64,000 bases of DNA from Corbicula japonica (taxonomy: Eukaryota > Mollusca > Bivalvia > Venerida > Cyrenidae): positions 1 to 64,000 of the forward strand of contig JAZAYU010000034.1 of assembly GCA_038501625.1 (NCBI GenBank). The letters run 5' to 3'. The notes beneath the pieces were generated by a model that saw nothing but the letters and a program-made list of their open reading frames with translations, did no database searches and had not been told where the DNA came from. Made by a program: the position numbers and the translations under genes. This document shows positions 11,850-26,160 of the stretch, in pieces (the stretch's first letter is position 1; each line of letters begins with the position of its first letter).

Positions 11850-13067
11850 AGTTTTTTTTATGACTTTATTCTGCGGTTTCACACTTAGTCATTTTTCGCT
11901 ATGTAATGTATTGTTTTACACCCGGTTAAATAGGTTCCTGACGGTCTAGAGCTTTGAAATTTGGAACATAAGCTCACCTAAAAAAGCTCTAAGCACCGTG
12001 CAAATTTCAAAGATATTGGATTATTAGAAATATATGTTTACTCTTGAGCGTGCCTTACCAACTCGGTCATTTTACGCTGTGTAATACAGGGTTTTACACC
12101 CGGTTTAATAGGTTTCTGACGGTCTAGAACTTTGAAATTTTGACCATAAGCTCACCTAAAAGATCTCTAAACACCGTGCAAATTTCAAAGATATTGGATT
12201 ATTAGAAATGCACGTTTTCTCGTGTTTGATCATAAATTCGCGACTTAATTGCCCAGTGAAATGCCTATGGAAAACCGTCGGATGTAAGCTCCATTTAAAT
12301 GCAGTAACTCAAACCAAAACTGGTTTCAGGTAGTCCACCATCAGTTGCACACGACCCGCAGGATTTTTAGGCTCATTGCATTTAAATGGCGCTAGGGTCG
12401 GGGCTGTAAGTACGAGCACCCAGCAAACGTTTGTATTGCGTTTTCACACTTAGTCATTTTTCGCTATTTAATGTAGTGTTTAACACCCGGTTTAATAGGT
12501 TCCTGACGGTCTAGAACTTTGAAATTTGGAGCATAAGCTCACCTAAAAGAGCTCTAAACACCGTGCAAATTTCAAAGATATTGGATTATTAGAAATGTCA
12601 TTTTACGCTGTGTAATATAAATTCGCGGCTTAATTGCGCTATGAAATGCCCATTGAAAACCGATGGATGGAAGCTCCATTTAATTGCAGTAGCTGCATCA
12701 AAGCATGCTTTTAGGTCGCCAAACATCCAATGAACACGACCTGCCAGGTTTTTCGGCTTACTGCACAACAGTTTTCCTGGCCTATAGGTTCAAAGTTGGT
12801 GCTCCTAGCATAGGTCAGCATAACGTTTACATAGCAAACAACTTTAAATGCATATATTGGGTAAGCCATATCTTTATGGTCGACGCTCGCAAACTTGCAG
12901 GGAACATAGAGAAGATCCAGCTGAGCTTCAGATCTCCCAACCTGCTGGAACCCAAGAATCCCGGAGGTCTTTCAGTACGCTATAGTACATCGATACTTTA
13001 GCGTGGATTACCTGCCCTGTACAATGCGATTTTATAAGGCTTATTTAAATTCACTGCTCACAACAGA

Positions 13068-13139
13068 CCTTTCATAGTGTAGTGGTTAGAATAGTGGTCT
13101 TTCACCCGGGAGCCCCGGGTTCGAAACCCGGCACCGGAC
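13068..13139 (+). tRNA. tRNA-Glu-like, unit 3
   Basis: Identical copy in satellite unit 3; Pol III boxes and terminator intact, acceptor stem unpaired. Confidence 0.5.
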
Positions 13140-14357
13140 AGTTTTTTTTATGACTTTATTCTGCGGTTTCACACTTAGTCATTTTTCGCTATGTAATGTA
13201 TTGTTTTACACCCGGTTAAATAGGTTCCTGACGGTCTAGAGCTTTGAAATTTGGAACATAAGCTCACCTAAAAAAGCTCTAAGCACCGTGCAAATTTCAA
13301 AGATATTGGATTATTAGAAATATATGTTTACTCTTGAGCGTGCCTTACCAACTCGGTCATTTTACGCTGTGTAATACAGGGTTTTACACCCGGTTTAATA
13401 GGTTTCTGACGGTCTAGAACTTTGAAATTTTGACCATAAGCTCACCTAAAAGATCTCTAAACACCGTGCAAATTTCAAAGATATTGGATTATTAGAAATG
13501 CACGTTTTCTCGTGTTTGATCATAAATTCGCGACTTAATTGCCCAGTGAAATGCCTATGGAAAACCGTCGGATGTAAGCTCCATTTAAATGCAGTAACTC
13601 AAACCAAAACTGGTTTCAGGTAGTCCACCATCAGTTGCACACGACCCGCAGGATTTTTAGGCTCATTGCATTTAAATGGCGCTAGGGTCGGGGCTGTAAG
13701 TACGAGCACCCAGCAAACGTTTGTATTGCGTTTTCACACTTAGTCATTTTTCGCTATTTAATGTAGTGTTTAACACCCGGTTTAATAGGTTCCTGACGGT
13801 CTAGAACTTTGAAATTTGGAGCATAAGCTCACCTAAAAGAGCTCTAAACACCGTGCAAATTTCAAAGATATTGGATTATTAGAAATGTCATTTTACGCTG
13901 TGTAATATAAATTCGCGGCTTAATTGCGCTATGAAATGCCCATTGAAAACCGATGGATGGAAGCTCCATTTAATTGCAGTAGCTGCATCAAAGCATGCTT
14001 TTAGGTCGCCAAACATCCAATGAACACGACCTGCCAGGTTTTTCGGCTTACTGCACAACAGTTTTCCTGGCCTATAGGTTCAAAGTTGGTGCTCCTAGCA
14101 TAGGTCAGCATAACGTTTACATAGCAAACAACTTTAAATGCATATATTGGGTAAGCCATATCTTTATGGTCGACGCTCGCAAACTTGCAGGGAACATAGA
14201 GAAGATCCAGCTGAGCTTCAGATCTCCCAACCTGCTGGAACCCAAGAATCCCGGAGGTCTTTCAGTACGCTATAGTACATCGATACTTTAGCGTGGATTA
14301 CCTGCCCTGTACAATGCGATTTTATAAGGCTTATTTAAATTCACTGCTCACAACAGA

Positions 14358-14429
14358 CCTTTCATAGTGTAGTGGTTAGAATAGTGGTCTTTCACCCGGG
14401 AGCCCCGGGTTCGAAACCCGGCACCGGAC
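14358..14429 (+). tRNA. tRNA-Glu-like, unit 4
   Basis: Identical copy in satellite unit 4. Confidence 0.5.
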
Positions 14430-15647
14430 AGTTTTTTTTATGACTTTATTCTGCGGTTTCACACTTAGTCATTTTTCGCTATGTAATGTATTGTTTTACA
14501 CCCGGTTAAATAGGTTCCTGACGGTCTAGAGCTTTGAAATTTGGAACATAAGCTCACCTAAAAAAGCTCTAAGCACCGTGCAAATTTCAAAGATATTGGA
14601 TTATTAGAAATATATGTTTACTCTTGAGCGTGCCTTACCAACTCGGTCATTTTACGCTGTGTAATACAGGGTTTTACACCCGGTTTAATAGGTTTCTGAC
14701 GGTCTAGAACTTTGAAATTTTGACCATAAGCTCACCTAAAAGATCTCTAAACACCGTGCAAATTTCAAAGATATTGGATTATTAGAAATGCACGTTTTCT
14801 CGTGTTTGATCATAAATTCGCGACTTAATTGCCCAGTGAAATGCCTATGGAAAACCGTCGGATGTAAGCTCCATTTAAATGCAGTAACTCAAACCAAAAC
14901 TGGTTTCAGGTAGTCCACCATCAGTTGCACACGACCCGCAGGATTTTTAGGCTCATTGCATTTAAATGGCGCTAGGGTCGGGGCTGTAAGTACGAGCACC
15001 CAGCAAACGTTTGTATTGCGTTTTCACACTTAGTCATTTTTCGCTATTTAATGTAGTGTTTAACACCCGGTTTAATAGGTTCCTGACGGTCTAGAACTTT
15101 GAAATTTGGAGCATAAGCTCACCTAAAAGAGCTCTAAACACCGTGCAAATTTCAAAGATATTGGATTATTAGAAATGTCATTTTACGCTGTGTAATATAA
15201 ATTCGCGGCTTAATTGCGCTATGAAATGCCCATTGAAAACCGATGGATGGAAGCTCCATTTAATTGCAGTAGCTGCATCAAAGCATGCTTTTAGGTCGCC
15301 AAACATCCAATGAACACGACCTGCCAGGTTTTTCGGCTTACTGCACAACAGTTTTCCTGGCCTATAGGTTCAAAGTTGGTGCTCCTAGCATAGGTCAGCA
15401 TAACGTTTACATAGCAAACAACTTTAAATGCATATATTGGGTAAGCCATATCTTTATGGTCGACGCTCGCAAACTTGCAGGGAACATAGAGAAGATCCAG
15501 CTGAGCTTCAGATCTCCCAACCTGCTGGAACCCAAGAATCCCGGAGGTCTTTCAGTACGCTATAGTACATCGATACTTTAGCGTGGATTACCTGCCCTGT
15601 ACAATGCGATTTTATAAGGCTTATTTAAATTCACTGCTCACAACAGA

Positions 15648-15719
15648 CCTTTCATAGTGTAGTGGTTAGAATAGTGGTCTTTCACCCGGGAGCCCCGGGT
15701 TCGAAACCCGGCACCGGAC
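15648..15719 (+). tRNA. tRNA-Glu-like, unit 5
   Basis: Identical copy in satellite unit 5. Confidence 0.5.
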
Positions 15720-16937
15720 AGTTTTTTTTATGACTTTATTCTGCGGTTTCACACTTAGTCATTTTTCGCTATGTAATGTATTGTTTTACACCCGGTTAAA
15801 TAGGTTCCTGACGGTCTAGAGCTTTGAAATTTGGAACATAAGCTCACCTAAAAAAGCTCTAAGCACCGTGCAAATTTCAAAGATATTGGATTATTAGAAA
15901 TATATGTTTACTCTTGAGCGTGCCTTACCAACTCGGTCATTTTACGCTGTGTAATACAGGGTTTTACACCCGGTTTAATAGGTTTCTGACGGTCTAGAAC
16001 TTTGAAATTTTGACCATAAGCTCACCTAAAAGATCTCTAAACACCGTGCAAATTTCAAAGATATTGGATTATTAGAAATGCACGTTTTCTCGTGTTTGAT
16101 CATAAATTCGCGACTTAATTGCCCAGTGAAATGCCTATGGAAAACCGTCGGATGTAAGCTCCATTTAAATGCAGTAACTCAAACCAAAACTGGTTTCAGG
16201 TAGTCCACCATCAGTTGCACACGACCCGCAGGATTTTTAGGCTCATTGCATTTAAATGGCGCTAGGGTCGGGGCTGTAAGTACGAGCACCCAGCAAACGT
16301 TTGTATTGCGTTTTCACACTTAGTCATTTTTCGCTATTTAATGTAGTGTTTAACACCCGGTTTAATAGGTTCCTGACGGTCTAGAACTTTGAAATTTGGA
16401 GCATAAGCTCACCTAAAAGAGCTCTAAACACCGTGCAAATTTCAAAGATATTGGATTATTAGAAATGTCATTTTACGCTGTGTAATATAAATTCGCGGCT
16501 TAATTGCGCTATGAAATGCCCATTGAAAACCGATGGATGGAAGCTCCATTTAATTGCAGTAGCTGCATCAAAGCATGCTTTTAGGTCGCCAAACATCCAA
16601 TGAACACGACCTGCCAGGTTTTTCGGCTTACTGCACAACAGTTTTCCTGGCCTATAGGTTCAAAGTTGGTGCTCCTAGCATAGGTCAGCATAACGTTTAC
16701 ATAGCAAACAACTTTAAATGCATATATTGGGTAAGCCATATCTTTATGGTCGACGCTCGCAAACTTGCAGGGAACATAGAGAAGATCCAGCTGAGCTTCA
16801 GATCTCCCAACCTGCTGGAACCCAAGAATCCCGGAGGTCTTTCAGTACGCTATAGTACATCGATACTTTAGCGTGGATTACCTGCCCTGTACAATGCGAT
16901 TTTATAAGGCTTATTTAAATTCACTGCTCACAACAGA

Positions 16938-17009
16938 CCTTTCATAGTGTAGTGGTTAGAATAGTGGTCTTTCACCCGGGAGCCCCGGGTTCGAAACCCG
17001 GCACCGGAC
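16938..17009 (+). tRNA. tRNA-Glu-like, unit 6
   Basis: Identical copy in satellite unit 6. Confidence 0.5.
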
Positions 17010-18227
17010 AGTTTTTTTTATGACTTTATTCTGCGGTTTCACACTTAGTCATTTTTCGCTATGTAATGTATTGTTTTACACCCGGTTAAATAGGTTCCTG
17101 ACGGTCTAGAGCTTTGAAATTTGGAACATAAGCTCACCTAAAAAAGCTCTAAGCACCGTGCAAATTTCAAAGATATTGGATTATTAGAAATATATGTTTA
17201 CTCTTGAGCGTGCCTTACCAACTCGGTCATTTTACGCTGTGTAATACAGGGTTTTACACCCGGTTTAATAGGTTTCTGACGGTCTAGAACTTTGAAATTT
17301 TGACCATAAGCTCATCTAAAAGATCTCTAAACACCGTGCAAATTTCAAAGATATAGGATTATTAGAAATGCACGTTTTCTCGTGTTTGATCATAAATTCG
17401 CGACTTAATTGCCCAGTGAAATGCCTATGGAAAACCGTCGGATGTAGGCTCCATTTAAATGCAGTAACTCAAACCAAAACTGGTTTCAGGTAGTCCACCA
17501 TCAGTTGCACACGACCCGCAGGATTTTTAGGCTCATTGCATTTAAATGGCGCTAGGGTCGGGGCTGTAAGTACGAGCACCCAGCAAACGTTTGTATTGCG
17601 TTTTCACACTTAGTCATTTTTCGCTATTTAATGTAGTGTTTAACACCCGGTTTAATAGGTTCCTGACGGTCTAGAACTTTGAAATTTGGAGCATAAGCTC
17701 ACCTAAAAGAGCTCTTAACACCGTGCAAATTTCAAAGATATTGGATTATTAGAAATGTCATTTTACGCTGTGTAATATAAATTCGCGGCTTAATTGCGCT
17801 ATGAAATGCCCATTGAAAACCGATGGATGGAAGCTCCATTTAATTGCAGTAGCTGCATCAAAGCATGCTTTTAGGTCGCCAAACATCCAATGAACACGAC
17901 CTGCCAGGTTTTTCGGCTTACTGCACAACAGTTTTCCTGGCCTATAGGTTCAAAGTTGGTGCTCCTAGCATAGGTCAGCATAACGTTTACATAGCAAACA
18001 ACTTTAAATGCATATATTGGGTAAGCCATATCTTTATGGTCGACGCTCGCAAACTTGCAGGGAACATAGAGAAGATCCAGCTGAGCTTCAGATCTCCCAA
18101 CCTGCTGGAACCCAAGAATCCCGGAGGTCTTTCAGTACGCTATAGTACATCGATACTTTAGCGTGGATTACCTGCCCTGTACAATGCGATTTTATAAGGC
18201 TTATTTAAATTCACTGCTCACAACAGA

Positions 18228-18299
18228 CCTTTCATAGTGTAGTGGTTAGAATAGTGGTCTTTCACCCGGGAGCCCCGGGTTCGAAACCCGGCACCGGAC
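18228..18299 (+). tRNA. tRNA-Glu-like, unit 7
   Basis: Identical copy in the last unit, although this unit carries several substitutions elsewhere. Confidence 0.5.
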
Positions 18300-18610
18300 A
18301 GTTTTTTTTATGACTTTATTCTGCGGTTTCACACTTAGTCATTTTTCGCTATGTAATGTATTGTTTTACACCCGGTTAAATAGGTTCCTGAGTAGTAGGA
18401 AAATGACAGTTTTGGAACACCCCTGCGGCGATTTTTAACAATAGCCTCTACCAAATATAACAAAGAACTCTACCGTTTATAACAATGGCCTCTACCGTAT
18501 ATAACAATGCCTCTACTACTAGATTGACAATAGGGGGATTAAACAGGTATAATGTAATCATTTAAAATAATTTTAAATTAAATGAAACTCATATGAAAAT
18601 GAATTATTAC

Positions 18611-18675
<65 letters not shown>

Positions 18676-20250
18676 TTTAGCTGATAAATGCGATTATTTT
18701 AGCAGATAAATGCGATAAAAGGATTCACTTTTATTTACAACAAAAACGCATCGAAGTGAGCTTTGAAAATACTCATGTAAGGGAGCTTTATTCACTCTTC
18801 TATCCTTTTAATTTATGAAATGGACTCTCTTGTATATCGATTTAATCCAGTTTATCTATTGTGGTGTTTTGCAGAAATTTATTAACTGAATCCTGAACTG
18901 TGCGTAGACCCAGAGCAGACACAAACATCTGGATCAGCTCGGCTTTTTATTATTATTGTAGCAGAGATTACAATAATAGCATTCACATTTATTTACAACA
19001 AAAACTCATCGAAGTGAGTAGTAAAACTCTCATTGAAGTGAGTTTATTGACCGTTAAATTTATGAAATGGTTTCTTCTTAACGTTTTATTGCAGTATTAA
19101 ATAACGGATGCGTGTACACCACCTTATAAAAATGTAACGATTTTATTCTAAATGTTACTTTCGCAAAATAGTTTATGCGTGTTTGTAGTATTAACACTTT
19201 TCATCAAATAGTGCATTCTTGTTTCTTATTCTTAATAAATAATCAACTATTCCTAATAATCATTCCGAAACTATATTCATTTTTTTTTCTTAATTGCACA
19301 AGTTTTAATTCACAACTCAGATGCAAAACTTATTAAATTAGAATTTATAAATATTTTTTACTTAAACATAGAAGATTCGTTTTCACTACGTTATTCTCAT
19401 ATTTAACATGTTTAGTATTAATCATAAATATTTGCGACTGGCGCTTGAAGAATCAGTATGTTATTCAAATATTTAAGCGGGCGCAATATTGTGCCTTAAT
19501 CCTCGCAGTGAAATGTGGTTGAGTGTTATCCTGTACATAAATAACTTTCCCAAAAACTATTCATACGAATTCTTGAACATACAATGAAACAAATTTTTTT
19601 CACTCAAACATTCGAATCTGTTTATCTTTTCTGCGATTCCATTACAAAAGTTTCATTTTCAAGTAGACCTCAAGTGTGCATTTTTAACATGTATTTAATT
19701 TAACAATAAATATTTGTAATCCCTGTGAATGTTAAGTGGATTAACGCAATAATTGATCCCCGTGAAGTGTTTGTTAAGTGGATTGAGGTAATATTTAATC
19801 CGTGTACAGTGTAATTAAGTATATCACAAGTATGTGTGAGTGTCCTTAAGTGTGTCTGTCAACCGGGCCCAAAACAAATAATCACGTTTGTCATTAATCC
19901 TTATTCTTGAATGAAAGGGGTTTCTTATTAGCACCTGAAAACATCTGCGTGCAGAAAACAGCCAAATTATTTAAATCGAAAATGCATCGTGTTTGCTAAA
20001 GAAAATTTGGAATTAATATTGAAAGGACCTGTGCACGAATATATTAAAGGTACATATATATTATTTTATTTCAAATATTTCTGATTTATATATTTATCAT
20101 TTGCATCTACTCCAAACAGAAATGATTAATTCTTTAAAACAATTTAAGATAATGATCGTTAAAATGTATGCGCTTGAAATTGCAGATATTACAGAGAATT
20201 AAGCTTTTTTAAGCTTTTCTTTTCTTTTTTTTTATTTTGTAGAAAGAAAA

Positions 20251-20364
20251 ATGGAATGTCAAACATGCGATAAGTGTTTTGCTAATGAATGGAACCGGGG
20301 CAGGCATTTTTCTTCCGTGCATGGCAATATCAATTCTCAATCGCCACAAATCATCCCGCTGTAA
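20251..20364 (+). pseudogene. C2H2 zinc-finger exon remnant (element 2, left arm)
   Basis: Mirror copy of the remnant at 7382-7495 with all four zinc ligands kept. A pyrimidine tract and AG at 20241-20242 form the same putative acceptor, and the frame stops after 37 codons. Confidence 0.42.
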
Positions 20365-23300
20365 AAATCAAAGCCAGGAACCACAAAATCATCGTCAGTA
20401 AAACATCTGCAGTATGAACAACTACAACAACAACTACACATTGATCATCATCAGCAGCTGCATAATATGTCAGAAGCAACGAACGCCGAGAACAACAACA
20501 GCTACATTAGCAACAACAACAACACCATCAGCAACAAATACAACTAGATAATCAACAACAACAACAATTGTCACTCCTACTTTCACATCTCATTTATTTC
20601 TCAAACATTATTTGCGTGAGAGTTTTTTTTTAAATTTTTCGATAATCTTTTTATTTATAGAACATGAATAAATTTCCATTTTACCATTTTTGAAAGTAAT
20701 GTACTTGGTGATAAATCATTTTGTTTATATCCTGTGATTCATCTGTAATTACTTCATAAAAATCATTTCTTCGTTTCAAAAATAAAAATACAATTGGTGA
20801 ATGCGTTGACTTTCCGTTTATTTCAGTAGGGCACATTAATTGTTTAAGCTTTGTCTTATTTCACCAATCTTGTGCACAAATTAATACTCGTAAATATAAT
20901 TGTAATGAATGGTGATATTCAAATGTGACATAATAACAGCGCGTAGGTCTTTTAATAAACGTCAACAAAAATACTTGCTATCTCGTATTCCATTTCTACA
21001 TTTTAAGTTAAAGTATCAGTCTAATGAACCAATAATTTAACATTAATATTCATAATTTTTCATAAGAACAATAGCTTCAAGATATTAAGGAATTAGTTTG
21101 TGACTGACACCTAACATATTCGTGTTTTGTAATTTGTCACAATCAAATACATCCAGTGTTAAAGAAAGAATATTCAATGAAAATGATTTGTCATTTAAAC
21201 AGATTAGCTTATCTTTTCTTTCAACACATACTTCGCATAAGCATGCTTTTAATCCTTGTCGAGGCAAGAAGGGGATTATACTCATTTGTATTCATTAGAT
21301 TTTGTTGATTTTCTTAATAATACCTAAATGAAGATGAGACTTTATGAAACCAATAAAATATTTGTCTAAAAAAGAATTTTCAAAAAAGTTTATACTGCAA
21401 TTTATGTATATCTATTGCGTCCGATGCGCTCTTTGTTTCCGTTTCATCTATTTCTCTCCCAAATAGAGACAATGTCATTTTTATCTCAGTAAAAATTTTT
21501 CCAGAATAAATAATTGTCTTCTGGTTAAATATGTTTCAATAAAAACAAAATATAAATGCAAATGAAATGTATAAACTATTTCAAATGAAACAGAAAAATG
21601 TTTTGAAAAAAAAAAATAAAAAAAAATAAAATAAAATAAAATAAATAGTTGTTATTTAGGTAACATATATAATTTGTTACAATTGCTTCAGATGTTACTT
21701 CTAACTAAATTGTAAATTGACTGTTCATCTTTTCATTTAGATCCTACTTGTTAAGGATTTACACCGAATCAACTACCACATTAATAGACAGGATAATTAA
21801 AGCAGCAAATGTCAGACGTTTAAACAGATTACGATAGGAAAACAAACAAGAACACAATTGTTAGCAAAACAAATCATATTCATTTCATTCTAACATATTT
21901 CACTGTAGAAAAGAAAACTTAAATAATTTCTGTGTTTTTTGAGTGTGGTGATTCCTGATATGCATATTTTGCTCTTTTTTTATATAAATCACCAAAGTTT
22001 CACATTTCAACTTGTCCAAAATTAAAATGCTCTTTTCACAACAGAGTGGTTTTGATATAAGAACTTTAGACATATAATTTCGGACTTCTAACTAATTTTG
22101 ATAACAAATACAAACTTTATTACTGACACTTAAAGAATATAATTTTTTATTAATTATTTGCATATGTTTAGCAGGTACTGGTTGTGTTTTATACTCCTAA
22201 TAACAGATTGCAATTTGTCAAGAAACCCATTAATAAGACTCTGCCGATAATTACAATTTAAGGCATTCGTCCCTGGTTAAATAACATACAGTGATAAATA
22301 TTTTATCATTCATGCATTAAGATTAGCTTATCTTTTATAACAACAACAACAACAAACAACAACTTTCATTACAACTTTCACATTTTCAAGCAGGTTTCAA
22401 GTGTGCTTTTAATCCTGATCATTAAAAGAAATGGGATTTGTATTGTTGATTATCACAATTGTACTCCACTTTTCATCTATTAGACAATGTTTATTGTAAA
22501 CTCCAGAAAAAAGTCTATTCACAAATTTTATGCAACATAAACAAATTTAATCAAACTATTCATTTAAAATCATCACAATAGCCATTGTTTGTAAACGGTT
22601 ACCAGTATGATAACATACGCGATCGAAAGCGGGAAGGACATGAAAATTGAATGCTCCGTAGAAAAAGTGAAATATTGATGTTTTGGTAATATGTTGAAGA
22701 TTGTGATTACTCTTCTGCTAACCATATGTGTTTTTTCCTTGTCTTTTCTGTTTATTGTATTATGGCTTTAAACATTGTATTATGTTTTATGCTGGAATAA
22801 ACTGATACTGATAGTGATACTGAACATAATACCGACCACTACTCAATCGATAGGGTATTCAATATTTTGCGGATAGGCACTGTCACAATACGGGGTTACT
22901 TTCCAGCGTGGGAATATATTTAGTGATCTGTCGTTATGATTGTTTGTTCTATTCAAGAAGGAAATCCGAATTTGCCTCATAGTAAATTCAAATGTATCTG
23001 AAAAGAATTGTTTGCGTACGTTTTAACATTCGTTTCTATCTAGCTAGACAAAATTAAAATTTTTTAATAGCATTTCAAATTTAAAGTAAATTAAACCTTA
23101 TTTCAATGTTGTTTGTTTTTAACACCTCTCTTCTTGTATGCTCATTTATATTCAGTTTTATCATAGCTTTAAAATTTTAACTCTTAAAGTTTTTAGAGTT
23201 TCCTATGTAATTAATATTTTAATTTCTTTTAACTGATATAATTGTTATTTTGCTTTTAAGTAATATAATTTTTATTTGGTATTGAAGTCTTATTTTATCA

Positions 23301-24791
23301 TTCCATTCAAATTATATTTTCAGAATTGATACTTTATAATTTCATATTTCTTTCATACATCATTTATCTTATTATTTGCTCGTCTATTATTATCAAAACT
23401 ATTATATTACTTTTGGATCTTGTGGTTGTTGTTATTTTCTAGCACGTTAAATGAAATGAAAAGTTTGAAATATAAATCGTTGTTTTCAATATCGTGTTAA
23501 GGAAAAGTGTCACTTACCCTTTTGAAAGTGTGTTTCTTCTCACATAAGATTTAAAAGATTCACAATTAAAAATAATGTGATTAAAAGTATGCTGTCACTG
23601 TAAGAACAATTTAGAAACAACAATTTGTCATTTTTGTACTTTTCATACAAAAACATTCAGACAACTCAACAGTAAAAAGGATAACATGGTGTATTACTCA
23701 TTTTTGCATAATTACAATTTAGTTTCAAATTTCAGTAAGTAAACCACTTACTCACTTCAATTTTTTTTATTCAACCTTTATTATGTCATGATCATTTAGT
23801 TTTGATAGTTAACACTTTCCGCAAAATAGTAAATTTCTTTTTTGGGTTTTTAGCGATTTTTGTTGACGGCTATCCAAAACAGATGTTTTCGTTTGATGGA
23901 AACCGAAACCATGTTGTTCATGTGGAATTAAATTACAAAATGAGTACTATTGTTTTGTATAATTTCAAAGTGCGCTTATTCATGTCAGTCTTAAGACAAA
24001 GTCTCAATAAAGTGTTATGCGAAGCTGTGTGTATTTGTTAATTCTTTCCGCTCATATTCTTTAAGCTGATTTCAATTTTAACACATTCCGTTTCGAGCCA
24101 GCATCCTGTTGAGTTCTCTTTTTGTGTTAAAGTTTTATAGTGTCTTTTGATAATATTGTAAACGAATGCCCTCTTTGAACCCCCTTTCTCCCTGGATGTT
24201 TGCTTAGTTGTTTTTTTTAATGTGGCTATTTATGGCATTACTTTTTCACGTTTTAATAAAGTATTCGACATTTTGTGATGTCAAAATAATCTAGTTTTCA
24301 AATTTTAACTATCTTCTATTACAAAACATTAAGAAAATAATATCATTATAGTTAATTTTCATTTGTAAAGGAATTACATGTATCGATTATAATACCAACA
24401 GCATATAATATGCTAATAAGAGTTGTTTTGTGAAATTTTATTTGTTGTTTTTCATGTCAATTTCATTTTTAATTATACATACTTAGTGATTAATAAAGCT
24501 GTTTGTGAAAATGTATTTTAAGTTTGTTTGTTGTTGTTGTTTATTGTCAATTTTATTCTTGTCATACACATGTGGTTTTTAATAGTGTGTTCTCGTCATT
24601 ACTGTGGAGGATCAGTTTTAAATTTGATCGAAATCAAAATATCATTTTTATATTTAAAATTCGAAATAAAAAATTATCAAGTTCAGGTTGTTGCATATGA
24701 ATATGTTCTATTAAACCGAGCCTTCGATATGTTCATATTTTTATTTTGTCCGAATTTCATGTCATTGAAATCTTCTTCAACCCTTCGGATT

Positions 24792-24854
24792 TGTTTCTAT
24801 TCATTACATAATTTTCGATCTGTATCAAATTTACGTAAACATTTAATAGTTCAT
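24792..24854 (+). pseudogene. C2H2 zinc-finger remnant (element 2, copy c)
   Basis: Copy of the 1400-1462 remnant in the left arm of element 2; second Cys again Ser. Confidence 0.38.
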
Positions 24855-25461
24855 ATATATGAGACATAAAAATGTTTGCACATTCAACTTGAGGTTATCA
24901 ACTATTTTTGGTTATTTTCTGTTCAGCAAGACGTAATTTAAATTTCTAATCAGTATTTTAAATGTAAACTTAAAAAGATTCTCCTTCGAAGTGAGATGTT
25001 TTCACCCAAACATATGTTTCTTCATTTTATTATCATAGCATGATTTTCATATCTTTAAATGTTTAATGTTTTATAATTATTTAAATGTTTCCTTTGTATT
25101 TGATATTGTTGTGTTTGTTTTATTTACATTTCCTTCATACTTTCAGTTAATTGTATTATTTACCCTATTTTTAAATCTCATTAGTGATTTCAAACTATAA
25201 CTATTCAGTCTCATTGTATATGTTATTTACATCATGTGTCATTCAAAACAACTTATGTTTCATTTAATATCCTTTTTATTGAATTTACTTCTTGCCTTTT
25301 TATTATAATTTTTAATCATTTTGTTTTGTTCATTAAGTATATTTGTTCTATAAGTTTTATTAATGCTAATGCAATTAATACATGTATGATTAAGTAAATA
25401 TTTTTCCTTTATCCATTTCTTATAAAAACATTTGTATCGGATAACATCCAAAAACGTGTAC

Positions 25462-25489
25462 CAAAGACATGTAACAAAATAAAAAGAAA
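25462..25489. other. Spacer at the centre of palindrome 2
   Basis: Exact reverse complement of the 28-bp spacer at 2072-2099, again between arms ending GTGTAC and starting GTACAC. Confidence 0.9.
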
Positions 25490-26097
25490 GTACACGTTTT
25501 TGGATGTTATCCGATACAAATGTTTTTATAAGAAATGGATAAAGGAAAAATATTTACTTAATCATACATGTATTAATTGCATTAGCATTAATAAAACTTA
25601 TAGAACAAATATACTTAATGAACAAAACAAAATGATTAAAAAATTATAATAAAAAGGCAAGAAGTAAATTCAATAAAAAGGATATTAAATGAAACATAAG
25701 TTGTTTTGAATGACACATGATGTAAATAACATATACAATGAGACTGAATAGTTATAGTTTGAAATCACTAATGAGATTTAAAAATAGGGTAAATAATACA
25801 ATTAACTGAAAGTATGAAGGAAATGTAAATAAAACAAACACAACAATATCAAATACAAAGGAAACATTTAAATAATTATAAAACATTAAACATTTAAAGA
25901 TATGAAAATCATGCTATGATAATAAAATGAAGAAACATATGTTTGGGTGAAAACATCTCACTTCGAAGGAGAATCTTTTTAAGTTTACATTTAAAATACT
26001 GATTAGAAATTTAAATTACGTCTTGCTGAACAGAAAATAACCAAAAATAGTTGATAACCTCAAGTTGAATGTGCAAACATTTTTATGTCTCATATAT

Positions 26098-26160
26098 ATG
26101 AACTATTAAATGTTTACGTAAATTTGATACAGATCGAAAATTATGTAATGAATAGAAACA
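26098..26160 (-). pseudogene. C2H2 zinc-finger remnant (element 2, copy d)
   Basis: Mirror of the 24792-24854 remnant in the right arm. Confidence 0.38.

Larger units (their letters stand above)
9355..18384 (+). repeat. Satellite array, seven 1290-bp units
   Basis: Units start at 9355, 10645, 11935, 13225, 14515, 15805 and 17095 and begin TTCCTGACGG. The array is an exact integer number of units plus a final TTCCTGA (18385-18391). Units 2-6 look identical. Unit 1 differs at 10130; unit 7 differs at least at 17315, 17355, 17447 and 17716. Each unit is itself built from three diverged subunits (about 175, 390 and 725 bp), each opening with a CTTTGAAATTT...AAATTTCAAAG hairpin. A 98-codon frame per unit has no recognisable domain. 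The unit count could be compressed or expanded by the assembly. Confidence 0.92.

Noticed and set aside
9355..18384. CRISPR-like array
   Set aside because: Units are 1290 bp with no short repeat-spacer pattern, and the genome is eukaryotic.
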